Source of the DNA: Neocallimastix lanati (nom. inval.)
Lineage: Eukaryota > Neocallimastigomycota > Neocallimastigomycetes > Neocallimastigales > Neocallimastigaceae
NCBI GenBank assembly: GCA_016946835.1
Contig: JACVTC010000028.1
Span: 634,001 to 698,000 of the forward strand
Length of the DNA: 64,000 bases
Reading direction: 5' to 3'
Part shown: in pieces, positions 10,907-23,119 of the stretch
Layout: every line of letters starts with the position of its first letter
Position numbering within the stretch: the first letter of the stretch is position 1
The notes under the pieces: generated by a model
Database searches by the model: none
What the model was told of the DNA's origin: nothing
Seen by the model: only the letters and a program-made list of their open reading frames with translations
Translations under genes and position numbers: made by a program

Positions 10907-11206
10907 TTTTTTTTTTATTTTGTTTTATTTCTCAATGAATTTGAATGTACGATTTGCACTTGGAACTAGTTTCTATCTCATAAAAGATATTATTATAATT
11001 ATTATTATAATTATTACTATTAATTACATTTAATTTTTTATTTAAAAAATATTTTGTTCATTTATTTATTTACTTTATAATATTTAATTACAAATAATTA
11101 TAATATATTTATTTAATTCATTTATTTATATATATAATAACAATAACTATTTTTATTTTTATTATTTATTATTTATTATTTTTTATTTTTTATTATTTAT
11201 TATAAT

Positions 11207-11238
<32 letters not shown>

Positions 11239-11458
11239 GGGGATTTTATATGACCACTGCCTAAAATAAAAGAGTATTAATAATAAAATAAAAAATAACA
11301 AATATATTCTATTTACCATTAATTATTCATAAATTATTATTTTACTTCATATATATATATTAAAAAAAATTTATAATTTTACTTCTCTATTCTCTCTATT
11401 AAAAAAAAGAAAATTAATTTAATTAAAAAATGATTTAACAGTTAAAGTTAAAAATAAA

Positions 11459-11496
<38 letters not shown>

Positions 11497-11966
11497 CTTT
11501 TTTAAGATTATTCTTAATTATATTAGTATAATAGCTTATTGTTGTTTTATGAAAGAAATAGGTAATCAATAGGATTTATTTTTATGGGAATTTTATTTTA
11601 AATGACTGCCTAAAATAAAAAAAAGTATTAATAAAAAAATAAAAATACCAAATATATTTATTTACCTTTAATTATTATTTTACTTCATATATTTATTTTT
11701 CTATTCTCTATATTAATTGAAAAAAAATATTAATTAAAAATTAAAATAACAGTTAAAGTTACGAACATGACTTTTCTTTTCTTTTTCTTTCATTCTACCC
11801 TTTTAATTTAAACTTTTATTTATTTTTTTTTTTTTTTTTACTATTTTAAATTAATTTTTATTTATTTTTCTTTCTTTATTTTTTTAAACCTCTTTTATTA
11901 AAAAAAAAATAATAAAATAAAATAATAAAGTTTCTTTTTTATAAGGAGATAGAATTATTTTTAATA
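10471..11966 (+). repeat. Repeat array unit A
   Basis: First of five related units. Common order: GTAGTAATTTT, ACAATAGTAAGAATAAGTTTCC, AATTCTCCTTTT-AAAGGGAAAATAAT, AACATTAATAGTTAATTATG, GGTGTAATAATGTAATTTGA, a (TTA)n run, then a G+C-richer core starting CTCAATGAATTTGA (here 10931) with TTGGAACTAGTTT. Two copies of the tail module GACTGCCTAAAATAAA follow, near 11250 and 11610, each behind a long poly-T. Confidence 0.75.
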
Positions 11967-12356
11967 GTAGTAATTTTATGATGCTTTAAAACAATACTAA
12001 GAATAAGTTTCCAAAAAATGAAGAAATATACAATTCTCCTTTTCAAAGGGAAAATAATCTTATTTAATTTAATTATTTAGGTGTCTAACCTAAAAATGAT
12101 TATCTAATAAATTTGAAATATAATAAAAGATCATTACTTTAATATAATAAATTTTTTTATTTCATATTTTTATTTAAATTTTTATTTTTATTTATATATA
12201 TTCATTATTATTATTATTATTATTATTTATTTTATAATTTATCTTATTTCTCAGTGAATTTCACCATACTATTAGTTCTTGACTGGACTCGGAAGTAGTT
12301 CCGCTCACACTCATAAAAGATATTATTATAATTATTATAATTATTTTTTTTTTTAA

Positions 12357-12432
<76 letters not shown>

Positions 12433-12538
12433 TATTATTTATTATTATTTTTTTTATAAAATTATTTTTCTTTTCCTTTTATTAATTATATAAAGTATTA
12501 TTTTATGAAGAAAGTAGATAATCGATTGGAAAAAAAAT

Positions 12539-12572
<34 letters not shown>

Positions 12573-12920
12573 TCAGTGGATGACTACCTAAAATAAATAA
12601 ATATTAATTATAAAATAAAAATAACAAATATATTTACTTACTATTGATATTCAAAAATTATTATTTTACTTCATACATATTTATATATTCATTCTTCCCT
12701 TTTAATTAGACCAATTACTTTTAATTTTTTTTTCTTTTAAATTTTATTATTTTAATTCAAAGATAAATTAATATTATAAATGCTGAAAAAATATCACATC
12801 ATTTATTATTATTTTATTTATATTATATTATATTATTTTATTTATTTATTTTTTTTTTTTAAGAAAAGAGGTTTAAAATAAAGTTTTTTTTTTTTTTAGA
12901 GAGAGAAAGAATTATTATTA
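11967..12920 (+). repeat. Repeat array unit B
   Basis: It starts GTAGTAATTTTATGATGCTTTAA and carries the same landmarks, with the core near 12250 (CTCAGTGAATTTCACC ... CTCGGAAGTAGTTCC). A (TTA)n run lies at 12361-12431 and a tail module (GACTACCTAAAATAAA) near 12582. Shorter than A because one tail module is absent. Confidence 0.75.
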
Positions 12921-13282
12921 GTAATAATCTTTTCTTTAAAACAATCGTAAGAATAAGCTTCCTAAAAATAAAGAAATATAGAAATATATAATCCTCCTTT
13001 TCAAAGGGAAAATAATTTTAATTAATTAAATAATTAAAACATTAATAGTTAATTATGATTCTTTATTTATACTTTGTATAATTTATTATTTAAATCTCTA
13101 AAAGAACAATTTATTATATATATATAATTAATAAATATAAAATATATAGTTAAAAAAGTAATTTTTATGAAAAAGGTGTAATAATGTAATTTGAAATATA
13201 ATAATAAAAAACCATTGCTTTAATATAATAATTTTATTTTATTTCATTCTTTTATTTAAATTTTTATTTATATATATATATG

Positions 13283-13340
<58 letters not shown>

Positions 13341-14126
13341 TTTTCAATTTTCAATTTTTTATTTTTTATTTTTTATTTTATTTTATTTTTTTTTTTTTAT
13401 TTTTTATTTTTTTTTTTGATTTTATTTTATTTCTCAATGAATTTGACCGTACGATTAGTTCTTGCTTACACTCGGAACTAGTTCCACTCTTTCTCATAAA
13501 AGGTATCATTATAATAACTATTATTACTATAACAATTATTAATTATTTTTTATAATTTTTTATCATTTTTTTTTATAAAATTATTTTTCTATTCTTTATA
13601 TTAATTATTTTTATATTAATTAATTATTTTAAGAATTATTATATGAAAGAAATAGATAATCAGTGGAAATTTTTTTTTTTTTTAATATAGATAATATAAT
13701 AAAAATTACATATATATTAACTCAATCATTAATATTTGTAAATTTTTATTTTATTTCATTTATACATATATATATATATTTAAAAAAAAAAAAAAAAAAA
13801 TTAATAATTTTATTTCATTATTCTCTATATTAATTAAAAAAAAAATATTTATTAAAAATTAATTTAACTGTTAAAGTTAACAACACAACTTTTCTTTTCT
13901 TTTCTTTCATTCTTCCCTTTTAATTAAACCAATTGCTTTTATTTTTATTTTTTTTTAAATTTTATTAATTTAGTTCAAAAATAAATTAATATTATAAATA
14001 TTAAAAGTGTCACATCAATTAATTTTTTATTATTATTTTTTTTTTTAAGAAAAGAGGTTTAAAAAAATAAAGTTTCTTTTTTTTTTTTTTTTTTTTTAGA
14101 GGGAGATAGAATTATTATTATTGGTA
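12921..14126 (+). repeat. Repeat array unit C
   Basis: It starts GTAATAATCTTTTCTTTAAAAC. The core at about 13433-13505 is the best preserved, with the perfect palindrome GGAACTAGTTCC at 13474-13485. A degenerate tail module follows near 13680. Confidence 0.75.
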
Positions 14127-15437
14127 GTAGTAATTTTTTTCTCTCTTTCATCCATGATACTTTAAAACAATAGTAAGAGTAAGTTTCATAAAAATGAAGA
14201 AATATATAATCCTCATTTTTAAAGGTAAAATAATCTTAATTAATTAAATATTCATTTAGGTGTCTAACTTAAAATAGAAAAATTGCAATTAAAAATATTT
14301 AAGGTAGGATGTCTTTTAATTTGAAAGGATGAAGTAAAAGTCTGGTTTAAATAGTTTACTAATAATAGATTTTAAAAAAAAAATTTTTTTTATATAACTT
14401 AATCATTTTAGAAAAGCACCAAGTTTATTAATATATCATCCTTTTTTTTATTTTTTTTTTTTTTTTCATTTAGTTCTTTTTATTGATATTTTTGTTTTTA
14501 TTTATAATATGTATATAGAATTAAATAAGTGAATATTATAAAATGATTGTTATGCATATCTACTTTAATTTTTATATAGAAATTTTAAAACAATTTTAAA
14601 AATAAATATAATTAATAACAAATAAATAAATAAATAAATAAATAAATAAAAGAAAAGAAAAGAAAAAACATTGAATCATTAAAACATTAATAGTTAAACA
14701 AGATTCCTTGTTTATACATCGTATAATCCATTATTAAAATTGAGTTCTAAAAGATATAAATTTATTATATATATATATATATATAATTAAAAGATATAAA
14801 ATATATAATTAAAAGTAATTACTATGAAGGAGGTGTAATAATATAATTTGAAATATAATAATAAAAGACCATTATTTTAATATATTAATTTTATTTTATT
14901 TCATCTTTTTATTCAAATTTTATTTTACTTATATAAATATATTTATAATAATAATTATTATTATTATTATTTTATATATATATATATATATATTTTTTTT
15001 TTTTTTAGTTTTATCTTATTTCTCAATGAATTTCACCATACTATTAGTTCTTGATTGCATTCGGAGTTAGTTCCGCTCACTTTCATTAAAGATATTATAA
15101 TTATTATTATTACTTTAACTATTTTTATTATTATTATTATTATCATTTTTTAATTTAATTTTATATTTATTATTATTTATTATTTTTTTTTTATTTGTTA
15201 TTATTTATATTAGATGACTGCCTAAAATAAATAAGTATTAATAATAAAATAAAAATATCAAATATATTTATTTACCTTTAATTATTATTTTACTTCATAT
15301 ATTTATTTCTCTTTTCTCTATATTAATTAAAAAAAAAAAGCATTTATTAAAAAATTAAAATAATAGTTAAAGTTACCAACACAACTTTTCTTTTCTTTTT
15401 CTTTCATTCTACCCTTTTAATTAAATCAATTAATTTT

Positions 15438-15470
<33 letters not shown>

Positions 15471-15794
15471 TTGGGGATTTTTGATGACTACCTAAAATAA
15501 ATAAGTAATAGTAATAAAATAAAAATAACAAATATATTTTATTTACCATTAATATTCATATATTATTCTAGTTCATATATATATATATATATATATATTA
15601 AAAAGAATTATTAATTCTATTCTCTATATTGATTAAAAAAAAAAAAAAGTATTTATTTAAAATTAAAATATCTGTTAAATTTAACAATACAAATTTTCAT
15701 TTTTTTTTTTTTTTAAAAAATTTTATTCCATAATTCAAGGATAAATTAATAATATAAATAATATATATATCTAATATGTCACATTAATTATTAT

Positions 15795-15834
<40 letters not shown>

Positions 15835-15857
15835 GAGGGATAGAATTATTATTATTA
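14127..15857 (+). repeat. Repeat array unit D
   Basis: It starts GTAGTAATTTTTTTCTCTC with ATGATACTTTAAAACAATAG. It has an inserted stretch not seen in the others (about 14270-14680). The core near 15021 reads CTCAATGAATTTCACC ... TCGGAGTTAGTTCC. Tail modules sit near 15212 and 15486. Confidence 0.75.
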
Positions 15858-16110
15858 GTAGTAATCTTTCTTTCTTTTATCAAGTGGAATAAATCTTTTT
15901 TTTTTTTTTTTTTTTTCAATGTGGATTTTAGATAACTGTTAAAATAAACAAGTATTAATAATAAAATAAAAATAACAAATATATTTATTTACCATTCATA
16001 TATTATTATTTTACTTCATATGTATATTTATTTTTTTATAAAAAAAAAAAAAAAATTTAATAATTTTATTTCTCTATTCTCTATTAATTAAAAAAAAAAT
16101 AATAATAATA
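15858..16110 (+). repeat. Repeat array unit E, truncated
   Basis: GTAGTAATCTTTCTTTC is followed by poly-T and a tail module (ATAACTGTTAAAATAAA, about 15931); the core is missing. The array ends here, about 600 bases before the stop codon of the next gene. Confidence 0.65.
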
Positions 16111-16241
16111 AAATTTGTTAGAATATGTTTGTAAAACATGCTTCAAATGTATTAAAACATAATGTAATTCACACACACATATATGTATTTTTTATATAAA
16201 TAATCTTTATTTCTAATAATTATAAGTTAATTTATAAAATG

Positions 16242-16276
<35 letters not shown>

Positions 16277-16711
16277 AATAACAAAAACAAATAACACTAC
16301 ATTGATTTATTGTTATTTTTAAATATTATAATAACATAATGTAATTTTTTTTTTTTTTTTTTTTTTTTTTATTATTATTAATATAAATATATTGTAAAAT
16401 TATTGTAAACTATTAATATAATAAATATAAATATAAACTGTGTAAAAAAAAAAAAGAAAAAAAAATTAAAAATATAAATAAAAATTAATGCACATATATT
16501 ATAATTTTTATTATAATATATATATATATATTGAAAACTAAAAATAATTGTTTTCTAAAACTTTAAATGTTTATTATATTGTTTGAAAATATATAAAATT
16601 AAATAATAATAATAATAAAAAAAAAAAATAATTAATATTAATAATTTTTAAAAATTTATTATTATTCTTTTCTTCTTCTTTACTTAATTCCTATTAATAT
16701 TGTATATTAAT
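16111..16711. other. A/T-rich 3' flank of the minus-strand POL5-type gene
   Basis: Contains poly-A and poly-T tracts (about 16245-16274 and 16347-16370) and no coding signal. It would hold the 3' UTR and polyadenylation site of the gene ending at 16712. Confidence 0.5.
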
Positions 16712-17058
16712 CTATTTAGATTTAGATGATCGAAGTGTATTTATTTGAGTGGTATCGATAACATGAGTAGTATCATCTTTCATAACCTTTTTAACCTTTC
16801 TAGAAATATTATTTAATGATTTAGCAATATCCTTTAAACGTTGCTGACTAATTTTAGTAATTTTTCTTTCTCCATTTCCATTATCTTTATCTTTACTGTC
16901 ATCTTTAACATTTATGGTTTGTTGATAGGCTTCACAAACTTCGGCTTGGGCAGCATTAATCTTTGGAATAATTGATTTTATTTTCTTAATATACTTTTCT
17001 TCATCCTATTTTATATATTTTACCATTAATATCATAATTATTTTATAAATATATATAT

Positions 17059-17104
<46 letters not shown>

Positions 17105-20100
17105 TATAAAAAATAAATTAGATAATTAATTATATATTCAAAATAAAAATAAAAATAAAAATAATAATAAAAATAAAAATATATATATATATAAAATAAT
17201 TATATATAAAATTATTGTATATAATATAAAAATAATTTTATTATTATATTTTAATTTAAGAATTTATTTATTTGTAATTATTAATATGTATATATATACA
17301 TATATATATATATTTTTTTTTTTTCTTACTTGTTTAGAAAGTGTATTAAATAAAATTTCAAGGAAACGATAAGCTTGAGAAAGTTGGAAAACCTTGATAG
17401 CATTAGAATTTGGAAGTGGTTTTGGAGAGAGATGTTCTACAATAGTATCTACAAATTCCCAGGCTATCATTGGGAAACGTTGAATAACAACTGTAAATTG
17501 TCCTGGTCTAAGATTAGTATGATTTTTAGTCATAAACTTTTCTAATAATTCACCGTAGAATTTTGAAAGGCGTTTAACAATCTTTTCATCATATACCGGA
17601 ACGGATGTAGCATTAGCAGGAGTAGATTCAGCTTCTCCGCTCTTCTTTGATTTTTTATTATTGGTAGTGGTGGTGGTAGAAGTAACTTCCTTCTTAATAT
17701 TGTTACCAAGAATAACTTTAGCAATAAAGATTGAAGCTTCACCAGCTAAATTACAAAGTTCTGGTTCATTACATTTTTCAGCAAATTTATTAACTTCTTC
17801 TAATAAATCAAATAATTCTTCAGTATTAACATTGGTCTTTGGATAATCCTTAATTTTTAATAATCTATTCTTTAATAAGGATTGAACTCTTTCGAAGAGT
17901 TGTTGTTGATCATGACTACCATAAAATTGTTTAACTAAATGTAATAATGGCATAACCAATTCTAAAACTAAAACATTGGCAGATTGTTTCTTAATGAAAA
18001 TATCTAACATTTCTAAAACTTTGAATTTAAAATGAAGAATTTGTTGTTTAGAATCTCTTCTGCTATTCTTAATAATCTTTCTTTGCTTAAAGATTTCGGC
18101 TAATTTTTCATCAAAGTCAAGCATTTCATCATCATTTAAATCTGGTAATTCTTCTTCTTCTTCATCAAGTTCACCAGCATTATTTGGATCTTTCTTTTGT
18201 AAAACTGCTTGAATCTTTCTTCTTAATTCTTCATCAACTTCTTCATCATTATCATCTTCTTCAATATCTAAATCATCATCATCATCATCGCCATCTTCCA
18301 TAACGATATCATCATCTTCTCCATCGACATCCATATTATCTTCATCATCATTTTCTTCAATAATATTTTCATTTTCTTCTGGGTTTAAAACCTATTGAAT
18401 AAATATATTAATATATTAAATTAATATTGTTCATTTATTAAATGATGTTGATTTATTAATTAATTTATTTAATAATTATTATTATTAAATGTTATTCTAA
18501 GTAATTAAATAAATATTATAATAATTAAAAATGAAATATTTTTTTTTAAAAAAAAAATATTTCTTTTCTCAATCCATACATTAACAATTAAAGTAATAGC
18601 ATTCTTTGTAAGTTTACTACAGAAAGCCTTAAAAACTTTTTCAGTAAGGTTTCTTAATAATAAAGATGGCTTCAATAAGAAACTAAGTAAAACATCAACA
18701 AGAACTTCAATTGGATTAGCTTCTTCTTCTTCATTCTCATCCTTAGAAGCATCTATTATTTATTAAAACAAAATATAAATAATTACATATATATATAAAT
18801 AAAATAATAATAAAAAGTTAATAAGAATTTTTATTAATTTTTATTATTTAAATATAAACATAAATAAATTAATTTTTAAAAACATTACTTTTCTTAGATT
18901 TTTTATTCTCAGTTGGGAATATTCTAATATAACAATTAACAATATCATCAATATTAGAAATAGCTTCAGCAGCATCTGAATGAATTAAAATAACAAGATG
19001 AACTAATAAACTTTCAAATGCCTTTAATTGTATTATTTCTTCCTTATCAGTGGCTTCTGATAACTATTAATATTTTAAAAATTAAATTTATAATTTATTA
19101 TTATTAAATAAATAAATAAATAAATAAATAAAATAAAATAAATAAATTCATAGTATTATGAATATATTATAAATATAAACATAATGCATTTTATATTTTA
19201 TATTATATAAATATATATTAGTATTTAATATAAAATATTTATAATTATATATTTGTATTATTATTTTATTATAAATATTAATTTTTTCATAAAAATTTTA
19301 ATACGACTATAAAATACTAAATATTTTGCTTTTTTATAATATAATAAAATTAAAAGAAAAAAATTTTTTAATTACTTTTTTGTTAATAGAATTAAGAGTA
19401 CTCTTAGCACTTGTTTTAGCAGCTTTTGCTTCTTTATCTAATTCAGTTAAAAATTTTACATTCTTTGCAGAATTTAATTTATCAATGATTTGTAAAAGTT
19501 GAGTAGATGGAGCTTCTTCTTCGGAATTAGCAAGAGCTGGGGAATTTAAAGATTCACCCAAAACAGTTAAGAAACGAGAACGACAGAGTTCTTGAGTTTT
19601 TTCTGAAACTTCTGGCTTGGGTAAAACTTTAAGGTTTTCAGTGAAAGTCTTCTTACTTTCTTTTTCAACAACACAAAAACCATTAATAAATAAGAATTCA
19701 AATATATTTAAATAAACTTCATTATCTTTAGGTAGTTTTTGATTTTTAATTATGAATACTAATTGATCTACTACCCAAGTACGATGTGCTTCAACCTTTT
19801 TAGTATCCGCTTCAAAACTTAATAAATAAATATGAATATAAATATAAATATAATTATAATTATATTAAAATTATGAATAAGGAATTTAATAAATTATAAT
19901 TAATACCATTTATAAATATTTAACATATATATACACATACATATATATATTAATACCATAATTATTAAAATAATTATTTTTCATTACCTGTCTTGATCTA
20001 AGAAAATATTTCTTAAGTAATTAATATAAGATTTAATTCCTTCAACCTTTAATGTACCAATAATAGAATCAATAGTCTTAGTCTTAGTAATCTTATCAAA

Positions 20101-20468
20101 GTTTAGATTTCCATGTTTACCAGTTAATTGAGCAATTAAAGAGATAGCTACACTAGAATCCTTTGAAGCAGTCTCAATGAGATCTTGAATTAATTGTAAA
20201 GCTAATTTATGAAGATAAGTCTTATTAATAGAAAGATTATTAATTAATGAACGCATGAAATTTGGTGCAAAAATGAATGGAATTTTTTCAGTAGAGAGCT
20301 TAGGCAAGATAATTTTAAATAACGAGAAACCAAGATATTTTCTTTCATAAGTAGAATTGAATAAACATTCTTTTTTAATTTTTTTTTTTTAATTTCAATT
20401 TTTAATAATAATTAATGAAAAATATTTTAATTTTAAATTCATTACATATGTTTTATATATATATATAT

Positions 20469-20499
<31 letters not shown>

Positions 20500-22062
20500 G
20501 TTATTTTATACAATTACTATTTTTATTAAATACATTATATATCTTTAAATTTTTTTTACCATCAACAACTGTTAACCATAAATCTTGAAGAGTTATTATT
20601 TCTTCATCTTCATTATTAAATAATTTATTGAAAATAATATTCCAAACAAAATGAATATGTGGATGGGTGTATGAAGATTCCTATTAATAATATATTTATT
20701 AATGTTTTCATTTTATTGAAAATTTTATTTATCATTATAAAAAAAAAGTATAAAAATATTAATATTTATATATTAATTTTAATTATTATTATTTTTTTTT
20801 TAAAAAAAAAATTATTGCTAATAGAAAACCTACCTTCAATATTGTTGTTAATTTAGATGAATTTGAGAAATGTAATACTTTTGTATATTTCCAATTTATA
20901 ACTTTAGAATAATCAAATGTTGGATATAATTCTTGTGCTTTGATAGTAAATGCAAGTTCTTCTGGTGTATTTACACCATCTTTTAAAACTTCAGTAATAA
21001 TATAATCTAAAATATTTTTATTATTTATCTTCTTTATCTATTAATTTTAAAATTACATTTAAAAAATATATTAATTTTGAAATTTCATCTTTTTTTTTTT
21101 TAATATTTTTATATTATTTGAAAATTTATAATAAATGCTGCTATAATATATCCTATTTATCATTTTTTATAATATTTAAATATCTATATTCATTTCTTAA
21201 TTATTCTTATATATCTCGAAATATTTAATATCATTTTAAATTTATTTTTTAATTTTGATATTAACCTGTGTAAAGAGTAATATAATGATTTTGAAACTTG
21301 ATTCCTTTAAATATGATTTTCTATTTGAACAAATTAATAAATATTCAAACATCTTTTTTAATTCTTCTTCTGTAGTATTTGGATGTTCAATGATTCCTGA
21401 TTTAATTATTGAAGCAACACCAAATAATTTACCAAATAACATTTCTTTTTCTTCCTATTAAACATTATGTAAAAATGTATATATATATATTTATTATAAA
21501 TTAATAAAAATAAACTTTTTTCAATTTTTTTTTATTCATTTAAATTAATAAATAAGAATTACTTGAGCTTTCATTCCATTTGAAATTTCAGTAGCTTTTT
21601 CTAAAAGTGCTAATACATCTGAAATAGTAATGAAAGATAACATAGAAAGTAACTAGATTTTATATAATTTCAAGATGTCATAAAATTAAAATAGTTTAAT
21701 TTATAGATGTTAGAAAAACCTTTTATTATAATAGATTTAAATTAAAAATTTTATTAAAAAAAAATATCTTTTTAAGCTTTATTTACTTCAGTTAAAGCAA
21801 CTGAGAAACCCTGTCTTGCACTATCTCTTGAGGAAGGAAGACCACGAATTAAACGTTTTAATGAGTAAAGAACATCTGGTGAACAAAGAGCCTCTAAACG
21901 TTCAACTGAAGTATCTTTTAAATATTCATCCCAATTATCTTTATTTTCTTTTTGATATTGTTCTTGAAATTGATATAAAGCTTTAATAAGGGATACTGCA
22001 GCCTTGTTTCTGGCTTCTGCATTTATTGATGCTAAATCCCAAAAATATTGTAATGTAGACAT
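16712..22062 (-). CDS. POL5: POL5 / MYBBP1A-family nucleolar protein (DNA polymerase phi), 11 exons
   Basis: Eleven exons join in phase: 21787-22062, 21563-21652, 21266-21454, 20834-21037, 20560-20680, 19988-20369, 19376-19817, 18889-19063, 18580-18752, 17330-18391 and 16712-17005, giving about 1,135 residues, close to yeast Pol5. Donors are GTAAAT/GTAATT/GTAATG-like and most acceptors end AATAG. The N-terminus (YFWDLASINAEARNKAAVSL, then LKRLIRGLPSSRDSARQGF at about residues 68-86) is characteristic of the family, whose members are helical-repeat nucleolar proteins for rRNA synthesis and 60S assembly and are not true polymerases. A long Asp/Glu tract (about 688-738) and a Lys-rich C-terminus, as in Pol5, support this. 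The 10th intron holds an almost pure poly-T run. Exon borders are inferred from phase and splice consensus only. Confidence 0.88.
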
Positions 22063-23119
22063 ATTACCAATATTTTTTATAATTTTTATTTTATTAATAT
22101 AATTTAACTTATTTTTTTTTTTTTTTTTTTTTTTTTTTGAATTTTTTTTTTTTGAATTTTTTTATTTGCAAAAAATTGACCAATTAAATTTCATCAAATT
22201 AATAGAAAAACCAAATAAAATAAATTTCTATATTTTTAATATTAAATTTTTTTTTTTTTTTTTTTTTTTAAATGAAATAAATATATATTAATCTTTTAAA
22301 TAAATGAATATTCATTTATTTAAAATAATAATATATATTTTCTATATAAAATAATATTAATTTTTTATATTTTAATATCTTGGATTTCTCATATTAATAT
22401 AGAAAAAGTTTTTTTTTTTTCTTTAGTTAATATATAATTATTCTTAATTTTTATTATTTTAATAATCATCGGTTAAATATTAAATAACTAAAATAAGAAA
22501 AAAAAATTATTTAATTATATAATATTTTATTTTTTAATTTTTTTACAATAATAATTTTATATAATTTATTATTAAATTTTTATATTTCAGTAAATATTAT
22601 ATAAAAAGTCTTATATTAATAATTTTTTTTTAAATATTTTTTTATTTTTTGATATATATTTTATTACAATTTAAAACAAAAATTTTATAAAATATATATA
22701 TTTAATATACAAACTTTTTTTTTTATTGATTTTTATTTAATAATAAAATAATAAAACCAAAATGAAAATTCATATTTAATATAAATTTTTAATTTTTTTT
22801 TTTTTTTTTGTTCCAATTTCTTTATAAAAATAACAAATTGATTGATATGTAGATTACTTTATATACATACAAATTTCAATATTACAAAAAAAAAAAAATT
22901 ATTGATTTTTTTTACATTGACATCTTGTTTGATTATTAATAAAAAATGAAAAAAATTTATATTATTTACTATATGTTAAATTTAGTAAATTATCAAATTT
23001 ATATATATGAATATTTCTATCAATTATGTTATATACATTGATAATGAATTATGTGTTCTTTTTTTTTTTTTTTTTTTTTTTGTGTAATTTTTGCTTTTAA
23101 AAATTATTCAAAATGAAAA
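22063..23119. other. Intergenic A/T-rich region between two minus-strand genes
   Basis: Holds the promoter side of the POL5-type gene and the 3' flank of the repeat-protein gene. Poly-T tracts at about 22112-22138, 22247-22269 and 23059-23080. No coding signal or distinct promoter motif. Confidence 0.5.

Noticed and set aside
13280-13555. Poly-tyrosine then Phe-rich frame
   Set aside because: Translation of TTA and T runs within repeat unit C.
17661-17846. Plus-strand frame over the POL5 gene
   Set aside because: Shadow of exon 10 codons on the opposite strand.
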